Source of the DNA: Oceanobacillus sojae
GTDB lineage: Bacteria; Bacillota; Bacilli; Bacillales; Amphibacillaceae
DNA length: 64,000 nt
Assembly (NCBI RefSeq): GCF_900162665.1
Contig: NZ_LT727809.1
Coordinates: 307,539-371,538 of the forward strand
Reading direction: 5' to 3'
The notes below the pieces were generated by a model. The model was not told the origin of the DNA, did no database searches, and saw only the letters and a list, made by a program, of their open reading frames with translations. Position 1 is the stretch's first letter. Each line of letters opens with the position of its first letter. Shown here piece after piece: positions 18,014-27,261 of this stretch. The translations under genes were made by a program, and so were the position numbers.

Positions 18014-18526
18014 ATGAATACAGAAAAGTTGAAAATTGGTAAAATCGTTAATACACATGGCATACGCGGCGAGGTAAAAGTTTTGCGTATCACAGATTTT
18101 GAAGAGCGCTTTACCCCTGGAAATAAAGTGATTATTACATCGGAACAAAAGGATACCACGTTAACGATTGATTCACACCGTATCCATAAAGGGTTTGATT
18201 TGATTACTTTTAAAGGATATACAAATATTAATGATGTTGAGAAGTGGAAGGGCATGAATTTGTATATTGATAAGAATCAGGCTGCAGAATTGGAAGAAGA
18301 TGCTTATTATTATCATGAAATTATCGGCTGCAGTGTTGAGACAACAGAAGGTGAAGCTTTAGGGAAAATAAAAGAAATACTGTCACCTGGAGCAAATGAT
18401 GTATGGGTAGTACAGAGACCCGGCAAGAAAGATTTGTTATTGCCTTATATTGAAGATGTAGTTAAAAACGTAGACATCGAGGCAGGTACAATTTCCGTGG
18501 AATTAATGGAAGGGATGTTAGATTAG
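18014..18526 (+). CDS. rimM: 16S rRNA processing protein RimM
   Basis: 170 residues. Ribosome maturation factor acting on the 30S head. N-terminal RimM beta-barrel (KIGKIVNTHGIRGEVKV) and C-terminal PRC barrel (YYHEIIGCSVETTEGEALGKI ... GANDVWVV). ATG 18014 with AGGTGAGAG upstream is preferred to GTG 18005. The stop codon abuts the trmD start. Confidence 0.95.
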   Translation: MNTEKLKIGKIVNTHGIRGEVKVLRITDFEERFTPGNKVIITSEQKDTTLTIDSHRIHKGFDLITFKGYTNINDVEKWKGMNLYIDKNQAAELEEDAYYYHEIIGCSVETTEGEALGKIKEILSPGANDVWVVQRPGKKDLLLPYIEDVVKNVDIEAGTISVELMEGMLD

Positions 18527-19264
18527 ATGCATATTGATATTCTGACACTTTTTCCAGAGATGTTTCATGGCGTTATGGAGAGTTCTATTTTAAAAAAAGC
18601 AAAAGAGAAGGAACAATTTTCATATCAGCTTGTTGATTTTCGTAACTACTCCACCCATAAACATAAGAAAGTGGATGATTATCCTTATGGCGGGGGAGCT
18701 GGTATGGTACTGACCCCACAGCCTGTATTTGATGCTGTTGAAGCAGTGAAAAAAGAAAAAGCATCACCCCCCCGCGTGGTTTTATTATGCCCTCAGGGAG
18801 AAACATACACACAGGGGAAAGCAGAAGAACTGGCCAGGGAAGATCACCTTATTTTTATCTGCGGGCATTATGAAGGTTATGATGAACGGATTCGGGAGCA
18901 TCTCGTTACAGATGAAATTTCTATCGGGGATTATGTTTTAACAGGCGGAGAGTTAGGGGCAATGGTTATTATTGACAGTGTCATCAGGCTGTTACCAGAA
19001 GCCTTGGGGAATGAAGAATCAGCACAGCAGGATTCTTTTTCAACCGGGTTACTGGAGCATCCTCATTATACCCGTCCATCTGATTTTCGCGGGTTGAAAG
19101 TTCCAGATGTATTGTTATCAGGGAATCATGCCAATATTGAAGCCTGGAGAAAGAAGGAATCCTTGAAACGGACTGTTCAGAGACGGCCAGATTTATTAGA
19201 AAATCATGAGCTGGATGAAGCGGATAAAAAAATACTTCGAGAAATAAAAAATAACGAAAAATAG
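18527..19264 (+). CDS. trmD: tRNA (guanine-N1)-methyltransferase TrmD
   Basis: 245 residues. It makes m1G37 next to the anticodon, preventing +1 frameshifts. SPOUT trefoil-knot motifs [20 protein letters not shown] and [15 protein letters not shown] are intact. It begins immediately after the rimM stop, so the two are translationally coupled. Confidence 0.97.
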   Translation: MHIDILTLFPEMFHGVMESSILKKAKEKEQFSYQLVDFRNYSTHKHKKVDDYPYGGGAGMVLTPQPVFDAVEAVKKEKASPPRVVLLCPQGETYTQGKAEELAREDHLIFICGHYEGYDERIREHLVTDEISIGDYVLTGGELGAMVIIDSVIRLLPEALGNEESAQQDSFSTGLLEHPHYTRPSDFRGLKVPDVLLSGNHANIEAWRKKESLKRTVQRRPDLLENHELDEADKKILREIKNNEK

Positions 19265-19293
19265 TTGTACTTTACAACGGGATATGCTATATT
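19265..19293 (+). promoter_or_regulatory. Sigma-A promoter of rplS
   Basis: TTGTAC (19265-19270), 17-base spacer, TATATT (19288-19293), directly after the trmD stop codon. Confidence 0.65.
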
Positions 19294-19299
19294 ATTAAT

Positions 19300-19384
19300 T
19301 GTGCTTATATGCGTGTAAGCATGTAGAACGATGTTCCGCTGTTCAAATAAGGGCATGAGCATTAGTTTGGAAGGAGTGAAAATC
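19300..19384 (+). ncRNA. L19-type leader RNA of rplS (candidate)
   Basis: The 85-nt untranslated leader folds into TGCTTA...TAAGCA and GAAC-GAT-GTTC hairpins followed by GGGCATGAGCATTAG. Its position and size fit the Firmicutes L19 leader, an autoregulatory site for the ribosomal protein. The match is from memory of the family and not a covariance search. Confidence 0.55.
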
Positions 19385-19729
19385 ATGCAACAAATTATTG
19401 CTGATGTTACAAAAGATCAATTGCGTACAGATCACCCTGATTTTCGACCTGGTGACACTTTAAAGGTTCACGTGAAGGTTGTTGAGGGTACTCGCGAACG
19501 TATTCAGGTATTTGAAGGTGTTGTAATTAAGCGTCAAAACGGTGGAATCAGCGAAACATTCACAGTAAGAAAAATTTCTTATGGTGTTGGTGTTGAACGT
19601 ACTTTCCCATTACATTCACCAAGAGTTGATAAAATTGAAGTTTCTCGTCGCGGTATCGTACGTCGTGCGAAGCTTTACTATCTGCGTAACCTTCGTGGAA
19701 AAGCAGCTCGTATTAAAGAACGTCGTTAA
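19385..19729 (+). CDS. rplS: 50S ribosomal protein L19
   Basis: 114 residues. Canonical bL19 stretches [46 protein letters not shown] and [15 protein letters not shown] 19385 follows GGAAGGAG; an upstream in-frame ATG at 19331 lies in the leader and is rejected. It has its own promoter and terminator. Confidence 0.98.
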   Translation: MQQIIADVTKDQLRTDHPDFRPGDTLKVHVKVVEGTRERIQVFEGVVIKRQNGGISETFTVRKISYGVGVERTFPLHSPRVDKIEVSRRGIVRRAKLYYLRNLRGKAARIKERR

Positions 19730-19756
19730 TCAACGAGTGAGAAATATGAAACTAAT

Positions 19757-19797
19757 AAAAAGGGGCTATGTCAATATTGGCAATAGCTCTTTTTCAT
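19757..19797 (+). terminator. Terminator after rplS
   Basis: AAAAGGGGCTAT pairs with ATAGCTCTTTTT around TGTCAATATTGGCA-type loop. Downstream, another AT hairpin (ATTAATTTTTC with GAAAAATTAAT, about 19882-19913) lies before the lepB promoter. Confidence 0.85.
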
Positions 19798-19926
19798 TGT
19801 ATAGGAAAATATAATCAGCTTAGATGCAAATTAGACTTTAAATAACGTTATACCTATTATGCGCCTTTTAAAAAACAGTTTATTAATTTTTCTTCTTTCT
19901 TTGGAAAAATTAATAATACTTAGAAG

Positions 19927-19955
19927 TTGTTTATCTAATGGTTACTAGCTACAAT
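19927..19955 (+). promoter_or_regulatory. Sigma-A promoter of lepB
   Basis: TTGTTT (19927-19932), 17-base spacer, TACAAT (19950-19955), 34 bases before the lepB start. Confidence 0.6.
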
Positions 19956-19988
19956 AAAAGGTAGACTGAAGTTATCGGAGGAAGTCAG

Positions 19989-20537
19989 ATGACAGAGAAA
20001 GAGCAAAAAAAGAAAAAAAATGAATGGTTGGAGTGGATAAAAGCAATATTGCTTGCTGTTGCATTTGTATTCATTGTGCGAATGTTTTTATTTGCGCCTA
20101 TCGTTGTCGAAGGGCCGTCCATGCTGCCAACCCTGCATGACCGTGATCAAATGATTGTTAATAAAATTGCTTACACACTTGGGGAGCCGGATCGATTTGA
20201 TATAGTTGTTTTTCATGCACCCGAGAAAAATGATTTTATCAAGCGTATAATTGGTTTGCCTGGAGAGCATGTAGAAGTAAAGGATAATGTATTATATATA
20301 GATGGAGAGCCCATTGACGAGCCGTTTCTAAACGACCAGATCTTTACGAATGATTTTAAGCTGGAAGAATTAGAAGAAGGATATGAAGTAGTTCCGGAGG
20401 ACAGTGTATTCGTCATGGGTGATAACCGGAGCAATTCAACAGACAGCCGGATTATTGGTGTTGTACCGATGGACGAGGTTGTCGGAAAAGCAAAATTCGT
20501 CTACTGGCCATTGGATCGTATACATTTCAGTAAATAA
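19989..20537 (+). CDS. lepB: Type I signal peptidase
   Basis: 182 residues. Removes signal peptides at the outer face of the membrane. One N-terminal membrane segment (about residues 18-37), then the catalytic serine in EGPSMLPTL, the lysine in FIKRIIGLPGEHV, and box E GDNRSNSTDSR. It is the short Gram-positive SipS type. The acceptable GGAGGAAG ribosome site precedes ATG. Other paralogues are usual in Bacillaceae, so lepB here means the rplS-linked copy. Confidence 0.94.
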   Translation: MTEKEQKKKKNEWLEWIKAILLAVAFVFIVRMFLFAPIVVEGPSMLPTLHDRDQMIVNKIAYTLGEPDRFDIVVFHAPEKNDFIKRIIGLPGEHVEVKDNVLYIDGEPIDEPFLNDQIFTNDFKLEELEEGYEVVPEDSVFVMGDNRSNSTDSRIIGVVPMDEVVGKAKFVYWPLDRIHFSK

Positions 20538-20665
20538 GCGCGATCAAATAATAGTACGCAAACAATGTTTTATTTGAATTTGAAAGTACAATGTTTGCGA
20601 ATCGATCGAAGAAATGTAACAGCCAAGCCTCAGAAAGCTTGACACGAAAGGAGTTAGAAAACCCT

Positions 20666-21505
20666 ATGCCTATACAATGGTTTCCCGGTCATATGGCGAA
20701 AGCGCGGAGAGAAGTACAGGAGCAATTAAAACTCGTTGATTTTGTCATTGAATTAGTGGATGCAAGAGCCCCTTACTCCTCACAAAATCCAATGCTGCAG
20801 GAAGTTTTAGGCCAAAAACCGAAGCTGGTTCTCTTGATGAAAAAGGATTTGGCTGACCCGGCAAGAACGCTTGAGTGGGTAGAAAGCTACCAGAAAAAAG
20901 GTGTACAAGCAGCTGCAGTTGATGTGAATCAAAAAGGAGATATTCAGCAGGTTGTACAGCTGGCAAAAGTAATGGGCCAGGAAAAAATGGATAAGCTGAA
21001 AGCGAAAGGAATTAAACCGAGACCTGCAAGAGCAATGATTGTTGGTATTCCAAATGTAGGGAAATCTACATTGATTAATCGGCTGGCCAGTAAAAAAATT
21101 GCTAAGACGGGGGACCGCCCCGGAATTACGAAGCAGCAGCTATGGATTAAGATAAAGAAAGACTTTGAATTATTAGATACACCAGGTATTTTATGGCCGA
21201 AATTTGAGGAAGAGATTGTAGGATACCGGCTTGCAGCAATAGGGACGATAAAAGACCAGCTGCTTCCTCTTCAGGATATAACGGCATTTGTTATTCGTTT
21301 TCTGTTTGAGAAATATCCCGCTCTTCTGAAGGAACGTTATGACATTGAGGATAGCTCTGATATGGTAGAGTTATTTGAAGGAATAGGAAGAAAACGCGGG
21401 GCTTTGGAAAGTGGAGGACATGTGAATTTTGATAAAGTTTCAGATATTGTGCTTCAGGATTTACGTTCTGGAAAGTTAGGTAAATTTACGTTAGAACAGC
21501 CATAA
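20666..21505 (+). CDS. rbgA: Ribosome biogenesis GTPase RbgA (YlqF)
   Basis: 279 residues. Circularly permuted GTPase required for late 50S assembly. Order of motifs is G4-like (LLMKKDLAD), then G1 GIPNVGKSTLINRL, then GDRPGITKQQ and DTPGILWP, confirming the permutation; the C-terminal ANTAR-like helical domain follows. ATG 20666 (MPIQWFPGHMAKARRE) is the family start, with AAAGGAG 12 bases upstream; an upstream extension from 20591 is rejected. G4 is MKKDLAD where many homologues have NKxD. Confidence 0.94.
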   Translation: MPIQWFPGHMAKARREVQEQLKLVDFVIELVDARAPYSSQNPMLQEVLGQKPKLVLLMKKDLADPARTLEWVESYQKKGVQAAAVDVNQKGDIQQVVQLAKVMGQEKMDKLKAKGIKPRPARAMIVGIPNVGKSTLINRLASKKIAKTGDRPGITKQQLWIKIKKDFELLDTPGILWPKFEEEIVGYRLAAIGTIKDQLLPLQDITAFVIRFLFEKYPALLKERYDIEDSSDMVELFEGIGRKRGALESGGHVNFDKVSDIVLQDLRSGKLGKFTLEQP

Positions 21506-21563
21506 GTACTCTGTGGAAATCCATAGGCCTTCACATAAACCAAAAATAATTTTTATTAAACCA

Positions 21564-21605
21564 GTAGCCTGCAAGGGATTGTTCTTTGTAGGCTATTTTC
21601 TTATT
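21564..21605 (+). terminator. Terminator after rbgA
   Basis: TAGCCT.CAA pairs with TTG.AGGCTA, then TTTTCTTATTT. Confidence 0.75.
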
Positions 21606-21668
21606 TAAAAAATAAGATAACTTAATATGTCTGATAAAATGACGATAATATAAGAAAGTAGGATAGTT

Positions 21669-22439
21669 ATGAAGAAGCAGTCCATTGCTGAGATTAAAGG
21701 ATTACTTAATGAGGATAGTTTGACATCTGAAGAATGGGAAATACTCGTTCAGGATGATAGGAAAGGTGTACAGACACTTTTAAAATCATATCAGCGGAAA
21801 AAAGAACGTGAGACATTTTTGATAAAACAGTTTGAAGAAATGCAGCAATATGAGATAAAAGCTTTTCAAAATGGCGCAGAACGGGTCGCGGGTGTAGATG
21901 AGGTAGGGAGAGGTCCACTTGCTGGTCCGGTTGTTGCAGCAGCAGTCATACTCCCTAAAGATTTCCGATTAATAGGCTTAAATGATTCTAAGAAACTAAA
22001 GGAAAATGTAAGGGAAGAATTTAGTGCTTATATTAAGGAGCATGCACTCAGTTACCATATTTCATTTATAAATAATCAGGTAATTGACCAAATCAACATT
22101 TATGAAGCGACAAAAAAAGCAATGTATGAAGCTATAGCTGGATTAACAGCGTCTCCTGATCATGTTTTAATTGATGCAGTCCATTTACCGAATTTAAACT
22201 GCTCTCAGGAAGCAATTATAAAGGGAGATGCGTCAAGCATCAGTATTGCAGCTGCCAGTGTTTTGGCGAAGGTGGCCCGTGATCAGTTTATGAAGGAACT
22301 GCATAAGGAATTTCCCGGATATGGATTTGACAAAAATATGGGATATGGCACAAAAGTCCATTTAGACGGGTTAGCCGAATTTGGAGTGACACCCTATCAC
22401 AGAAGATCATTTGCACCAATTAAGACTATTGGAAAATGA
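21669..22439 (+). CDS. rnhB: Ribonuclease HII
   Basis: 256 residues. Cuts RNA in RNA-DNA hybrids and at single embedded ribonucleotides. The GVDEVGRGPLAGPVVAAAV block at about residue 74 supplies the first catalytic acidic pair (D, E); LNDSKKL, DAVHLP and VARDQFM carry further conserved residues. The N-terminal ~65-residue helical extension is normal for Bacillus RNase HII. Confidence 0.95.
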   Translation: MKKQSIAEIKGLLNEDSLTSEEWEILVQDDRKGVQTLLKSYQRKKERETFLIKQFEEMQQYEIKAFQNGAERVAGVDEVGRGPLAGPVVAAAVILPKDFRLIGLNDSKKLKENVREEFSAYIKEHALSYHISFINNQVIDQINIYEATKKAMYEAIAGLTASPDHVLIDAVHLPNLNCSQEAIIKGDASSISIAAASVLAKVARDQFMKELHKEFPGYGFDKNMGYGTKVHLDGLAEFGVTPYHRRSFAPIKTIGK

Positions 22440-22460
22440 TAAAGAAAAAGAGGAGAAGCT

Positions 22461-24623
22461 ATGAGGATTCAAGGAAACACAACGGCGGGAAAATTATTGG
22501 ATTCATCAAAAGCAAGCCTGCTTAACAATTTAAAAACAGGGGATGTTTTACAAGGCACTGTAAAACAGCTCTACCCAAATCATAAAGCAGCCATTCAAAT
22601 GCAAAGCAATCAGCTTATTGCTCAGCTTGAAGCTTCTCTTTCGGTTGGAGGGAAGTATTTTTTTCAAGTAACATCCAATGAAGGAAAAATGCCAGAATTG
22701 AAAGTAATGACAGGTGAACAGCAAAATGGCAAACAATTAATTGGTAATCTGCTGCAACAGCTTGGTATAAAAGAAACCGGGCTGTCTTCTCAAATGGTCA
22801 GTATGCTTGTCAGAGAACAGATCCCGATGCAGAGGAGGGATCTGCTGCAGGCAATTCAATATATCCAGAATAATAAAATTGCAGTGCGGCAGGCTCAGCC
22901 CATTTTAATGCAATTAATGAAATTGCGTATCCCGGTAACAGCAGCTTCTTTCCAGGCAGTGCAAGCTTATCAGAACGGTGATTTAGGTGAAAGTTTAGCC
23001 GTACTTCAGCGCTCACTTTCACCCGGTCAGCAGCCAATGTTGCAAGCTAATTTAGAGCATGTTTTAAAAGGTTTTGTATCTGAAGAAAGTGCAGTACGTG
23101 CAGTTTTGACTGCTGATATACAACAGGAAAAACCTGTTTTATTTCTACTTCTTCAAAGACTTGGTCTCGTTTCCAAAGCGCTGAATAAACAGGGGTGGAT
23201 GAATACTTTACAGCAATGGGGCCAACCAGTCTCCCAAGATCAAGCAGCAGCTGCACCATTTACTGTCAGCTTTGAAGGAATGAAGAAACAGATTAAATCT
23301 ATCCTAGCAAATCAGCAGCAGTTGATAACGGAAGCCAACACTGCACAGAGAAGCACTGTTCCAGTACAGGACAGGCCGAATCTGGCGGCCCAATTGCAGC
23401 AATATTTTACAAACCATGTAAAAGCAGATCAGGGAGCTGCCCGTCAGGCTGTTGAAGCTTTATCAGAACCTAAAAATTATCAAGTATTAGAGCGGCTTAT
23501 GAATATTTTGGAATTTTCTAATGAAAAAGCGTTGAAAATAGTGCTGACCGCAGATGCAAAACAGGCAAAACCAACACTATTCCCTCTTTTGCAGGACCTT
23601 GGTTTTGTTTCAAAAGCACTCGACAAACAAAGCTGGGCTAATGCATTACAGCAATGGAATCCTCCCGGAGTACAAAATCAGGGAACAGTAACTCCGCCGT
23701 TTACTGTAAGCTTTGAAGAAGCAAGGGAGCAGCTGCAGTCTATTTTAGGGAATAAAATGCAATTAATGACAGAAGTTAAAGCGTTACATGGAGCAATAAT
23801 GCAAGGGACTGATCCTTCTTTGCATCCCAAAGCAAATTTAGCAGCTCAATTTCCACATTATTTTTCAAGTCATAACAAGATTACACAAGGAAACGCAGGT
23901 GCGGTACTTCCGTTACTGGAAACATTAATGGAGCCGAAAAGTTATCAAGCATTGGAACGGCTTATGAATATTTGGACAGCGTCAAATGAAAATATAAGCA
24001 ATAATCCAAAGGAGCAATTCCTGCACCAGCTGCAGTGGGTTCTTCGTGATGCCGGTTTAAATGCAGAAAGCTCGTTAAAAACAGAAGATGCAAGCTCTAT
24101 GCAGATGAAGCATTTATTACTGGAAATGCTTCAGAATAACAGTGGCGGGACGGGGCGGGAAAATGCACAGCAGCTGGTACACTTTTTAAATGGCATGCAA
24201 TTAAATAACATACATGACAGCAATTATTTTGTTCAGGCGAATATACAAATACCAAGTCAAAAGCTGGGGTTATCGAAGGATATTGACCTGCATTTTGAAG
24301 GAAAGAAAACAGCTGACGGAAACATTGATCCTGAATATTGCCGTATTATTTTTGATTTGCAGCTGCAAAGTATGAAAGAGACAATCATTGACCTTCATGT
24401 TCAAAAGAAGGCACTATCTATTACTATTTATAATGATCAATCTACTACACCGGTGTTAATAGACAAATTTCGACCCAATCTGCAGAAAGCGCTGGAGCAA
24501 ATAAATTATCAGATAGCTTCTATTGTCTGTAAGCCTTATACAGAAGCTGATAGACAGCAGCATCAGCCAGGAAGAAAAGCTGATGAAATGGCCGGTCAGG
24601 GAAAGGTGGATTTTCGAGTGTGA
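22461..24623 (+). CDS. YlqG-like protein with FliK-type C-terminal domain and internal duplication
   Basis: 720 residues. By position (between rnhB and ylqH) and general character this is the counterpart of B. subtilis YlqG, a protein of unknown function related to flagellar hook-length control proteins. It is glutamine-rich and lacks signal peptide or membrane segments. The C-terminal part (about 610-690; LSKDIDLHFEG ... IIDLHVQKKALSITIYND) resembles a FliK hook domain. Residues about 215-352 are duplicated at about 361-505 (VLTADxxQxKPxLFxLLQxLGxVSKALxKQ and PFTVSFE in both), offset exactly 146 codons. It overlaps ylqH by four bases (GTGTGA). Confidence 0.8.
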   Translation: MRIQGNTTAGKLLDSSKASLLNNLKTGDVLQGTVKQLYPNHKAAIQMQSNQLIAQLEASLSVGGKYFFQVTSNEGKMPELKVMTGEQQNGKQLIGNLLQQLGIKETGLSSQMVSMLVREQIPMQRRDLLQAIQYIQNNKIAVRQAQPILMQLMKLRIPVTAASFQAVQAYQNGDLGESLAVLQRSLSPGQQPMLQANLEHVLKGFVSEESAVRAVLTADIQQEKPVLFLLLQRLGLVSKALNKQGWMNTLQQWGQPVSQDQAAAAPFTVSFEGMKKQIKSILANQQQLITEANTAQRSTVPVQDRPNLAAQLQQYFTNHVKADQGAARQAVEALSEPKNYQVLERLMNILEFSNEKALKIVLTADAKQAKPTLFPLLQDLGFVSKALDKQSWANALQQWNPPGVQNQGTVTPPFTVSFEEAREQLQSILGNKMQLMTEVKALHGAIMQGTDPSLHPKANLAAQFPHYFSSHNKITQGNAGAVLPLLETLMEPKSYQALERLMNIWTASNENISNNPKEQFLHQLQWVLRDAGLNAESSLKTEDASSMQMKHLLLEMLQNNSGGTGRENAQQLVHFLNGMQLNNIHDSNYFVQANIQIPSQKLGLSKDIDLHFEGKKTADGNIDPEYCRIIFDLQLQSMKETIIDLHVQKKALSITIYNDQSTTPVLIDKFRPNLQKALEQINYQIASIVCKPYTEADRQQHQPGRKADEMAGQGKVDFRV

Positions 24624-24901
24624 ATGAAAAACGTAAAAAAGCAGTAGCCTTAAGCTATGAACAAAATATGGACGATGCCCCAAAAGTGACAGCATCCGGG
24701 AAAGGATTTCTGGCTGAAGAAATCATAGAAAGAGCTATTGAGCACAATATACCAATTTTAGAGGATCCGACTTTAGTAGAACTTCTGGGAGAACTGGATA
24801 TTAATGAAAAGATTCCGGAGGAGTTGTTTCAAGTAGTGTCAGAGGTGTTTGCCTTTATTTATCGGGCAGATCAGCAAACTAGAAAAGAAAATAGCAGGTA
24901 A
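24620..24901 (+). CDS. ylqH: YlqH, FlhB cytoplasmic-domain homologue
   Basis: 93 residues equivalent to the C-terminal cytoplasmic domain of FlhB/YscU, the substrate-specificity switch. The FlhB NPTH autocleavage loop is absent, because the protein begins after it (VALSYEQNMDDAPKVTASGKG is the FlhBCC-like part). It starts with GTG overlapping the ylqG-like stop codon. Pairing a FliK-like and a FlhB-like protein outside the flagellar operon suggests the two interact, but no function is established. Confidence 0.85.
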   Translation: MNEKRKKAVALSYEQNMDDAPKVTASGKGFLAEEIIERAIEHNIPILEDPTLVELLGELDINEKIPEELFQVVSEVFAFIYRADQQTRKENSR

Positions 24902-24956
24902 GCTGCCCATTCAAAATGAAATAGAGAAATAATATTGAATTTGTATTCCCTATTTC

Positions 24957-24985
24957 TTGTTTATTTATTATATTTTTAATACAAT
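24957..24985 (+). promoter_or_regulatory. Sigma-A promoter of sucCD
   Basis: TTGTTT (24957-24962), 17-base spacer, TACAAT (24980-24985), 33 bases before the sucC start. Confidence 0.6.
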
Positions 24986-25018
24986 AGTATTGCATTGATT
25001 TTGATAGGAGGATGGAAG

Positions 25019-26179
25019 ATGAACATTCATGAGTACCAAGGTAAGCAAGTTTTACGGGAATTTGGTGTAAAAGTTCCGAACGGTCATGTTGCCTATTCAG
25101 TTGACGAAGCTGTAGAAGCTGCAGAAAAGCTTGGCTCACCTGTAACCGTTGTCAAAGCACAAATCCATGCAGGTGGACGTGGGAAAGCTGGTGGTGTAAA
25201 GGTTGCGAAGAGCCTGGAGGAAGTTCGTACATATGCGGATGAAATTTTAGGAAAAACACTTGTAACACATCAGAACGGTCCTGACGGTACAGAAGTAAAA
25301 CGTTTACTTATCGAAGAAGGCTGTGATATTCAAAAAGAATATTACGTAGGGGTAGTTCTTGACCGTGCAACGTCCAGAGTTGTTATGATGGCGTCTGAAG
25401 AAGGCGGCACAGAAATTGAAGAGGTGGCAGAAGCAACACCTGAAAAAATCTTCAAAGAAGTGATTGATCCTGTTGTCGGTTTATCACCTTATCAAGCTAG
25501 AAGACTGGCATTTAATATTAATATTCCGAATGAATTACTAGGTAAAGCAGTTAAATTTATGACAGCATTATATGAAGCTTTTGTTGCAAAGGATTGCTCT
25601 ATTGCAGAAATTAATCCGCTTGTAACAACAGGTGATAATGAAGTGCTTGCATTAGATGCAAAATTAAACTTTGATGATAATGCACTCTACCGTCATCCGG
25701 ATATAGCGGAATTACGTGATTTAGGTGAAGAAGATGAAAAAGAAATACAAGCTTCCAAGTATGACCTGAGCTATGTCTCTTTAGATGGAAATATCGGATG
25801 TATGGTAAATGGTGCCGGTTTAGCAATGTCTACAATGGACATTATTAAACACTATGGCGGTGATCCGGCTAACTTCCTTGATGTGGGGGGCGGTGCTACA
25901 GCTGAAAAAGTAACAGAAGCATTTAAAATCATTCTTTCAGACAAAAATGTAAAAGGAATTTTTGTAAACATTTTTGGCGGAATTATGAAATGTGATGTCA
26001 TTGCTGAGGGTGTTGTAGAAGCAACCAAACAAATCGGTTTAACTATTCCGTTAGTTGTTCGTTTAGAAGGTACAAACGTAGAGCGCGGAAAACAAATTTT
26101 AGATGAATCAGGTCTGAATATTACTTCTGCAGCTTCTATGGCAGACGGCGCAGAAAAAATTGTTGCAGCAGTGAAATGA
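25019..26179 (+). CDS. sucC: Succinyl-CoA synthetase, ADP-forming, beta subunit
   Basis: 386 residues. It carries the ATP-grasp domain of the TCA-cycle enzyme. [17 protein letters not shown] is the canonical start; [15 protein letters not shown], the EINPLVTT metal-binding motif, and C-terminal [15 protein letters not shown] / [16 protein letters not shown] are present. ATG 25019 follows ATAGGAGG; the upstream in-frame extension is rejected. Cotranscribed with sucD. Confidence 0.97.
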   Translation: MNIHEYQGKQVLREFGVKVPNGHVAYSVDEAVEAAEKLGSPVTVVKAQIHAGGRGKAGGVKVAKSLEEVRTYADEILGKTLVTHQNGPDGTEVKRLLIEEGCDIQKEYYVGVVLDRATSRVVMMASEEGGTEIEEVAEATPEKIFKEVIDPVVGLSPYQARRLAFNINIPNELLGKAVKFMTALYEAFVAKDCSIAEINPLVTTGDNEVLALDAKLNFDDNALYRHPDIAELRDLGEEDEKEIQASKYDLSYVSLDGNIGCMVNGAGLAMSTMDIIKHYGGDPANFLDVGGGATAEKVTEAFKIILSDKNVKGIFVNIFGGIMKCDVIAEGVVEATKQIGLTIPLVVRLEGTNVERGKQILDESGLNITSAASMADGAEKIVAAVK

Positions 26180-26240
26180 AGTAGTTACCGTATGATTACT
26201 TACAAATAAAGGACGTATAATAGGAAAGGGCGGACTTAGA

Positions 26241-27143
26241 ATGAGTGTTTATATTAATAAAGATACAAAAGTAATAGTCCAAGGGATTACAGGTGGAACT
26301 GCACGTTTCCATACAAAGCAAATGTTAGAATATGGTACAAAAATTGTTGGCGGTGTTACTCCTAAAAAAGCAGGTACAGAAGTAGAAGGGGTTCCTGTTT
26401 TTAATACAGTTGAAGATGCTGTAAAAGCTACTGGGGCAACTGCATCTGTTATCTATGTACCGGCACCTTTTGCTGCAGATGCAATTATTGAAGCAACAGA
26501 TGCAGAGCTAGATTTGGTTATCTGTATTACAGAACATATTCCGGTAATGGATATGGTCAAAGTAAAACGTTATATGGAAGGCAAGAAAACACGCCTTGTC
26601 GGACCTAACTGCCCAGGTGTCATCACTGCAGATGAAACAAAAATTGGCATTATGCCTGGATATATCCATAAAAAAGGCCATATCGGAGTTGTTTCCCGCT
26701 CTGGTACATTAACTTATGAAGCAGTGCATCAATTAACAGAAGCTGGATACGGACAAACAACAGCAGTTGGTATTGGCGGCGATCCTGTTAATGGGACAAA
26801 CTTCATCGATGTGTTAGATGAGTTTAACAAAGACCCTGAAACAGAAGCTGTTATTATGATTGGAGAAATCGGCGGTACAGCAGAAGAAGAAGCTGCTGAA
26901 TGGGTTAAAGCCAATATGACAAAACCTGTTGTCGGATTTATCGGCGGTGTAACAGCACCTCCAGGAAAACGCATGGGTCATGCCGGTGCGATTATCTCCG
27001 GAGGAAAAGGGACAGCTGATGAAAAAATCCGTGTTATGGAGTCTTGCGGTATTAAAGTAGCAGATACACCAGCTGTCATGGGAGAAACAATGATTGCAGC
27101 ATTAAAAGAAAAAGGCCTGGAAGAAAAATGTAAAACACACTAA
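26241..27143 (+). CDS. sucD: Succinyl-CoA synthetase, ADP-forming, alpha subunit
   Basis: 300 residues. It has the CoA-binding Rossmann domain ([20 protein letters not shown]) and the phosphohistidine in [18 protein letters not shown] (His247). GPNCPGVI is intact. GAAAGGGCGG precedes the ATG. A large nested hairpin terminates the operon. Confidence 0.97.
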   Translation: MSVYINKDTKVIVQGITGGTARFHTKQMLEYGTKIVGGVTPKKAGTEVEGVPVFNTVEDAVKATGATASVIYVPAPFAADAIIEATDAELDLVICITEHIPVMDMVKVKRYMEGKKTRLVGPNCPGVITADETKIGIMPGYIHKKGHIGVVSRSGTLTYEAVHQLTEAGYGQTTAVGIGGDPVNGTNFIDVLDEFNKDPETEAVIMIGEIGGTAEEEAAEWVKANMTKPVVGFIGGVTAPPGKRMGHAGAIISGGKGTADEKIRVMESCGIKVADTPAVMGETMIAALKEKGLEEKCKTH

Positions 27144-27166
27144 AACGGTTATAATATGTTTTAAAG

Positions 27167-27238
27167 AAGCCTGTCAGAATATGAAGCCTCTATCTAACTG
27201 CCAGATAGAGGCAAGATTCTGTCCAGGCTTCTCATTTT
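27167..27238 (+). terminator. Nested double-stem terminator after sucD
   Basis: Inner stem GCCTCTATCT/AGATAGAGGC is enclosed by AGAAT/ATTCT and AAGCCTG/CAGGCTT, then CTCATTTT. The exceptionally long arms make it a strong stop before dprA. Confidence 0.85.
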
Positions 27239-27261
27239 AGGTGAAAGGGGAATTATATGCA

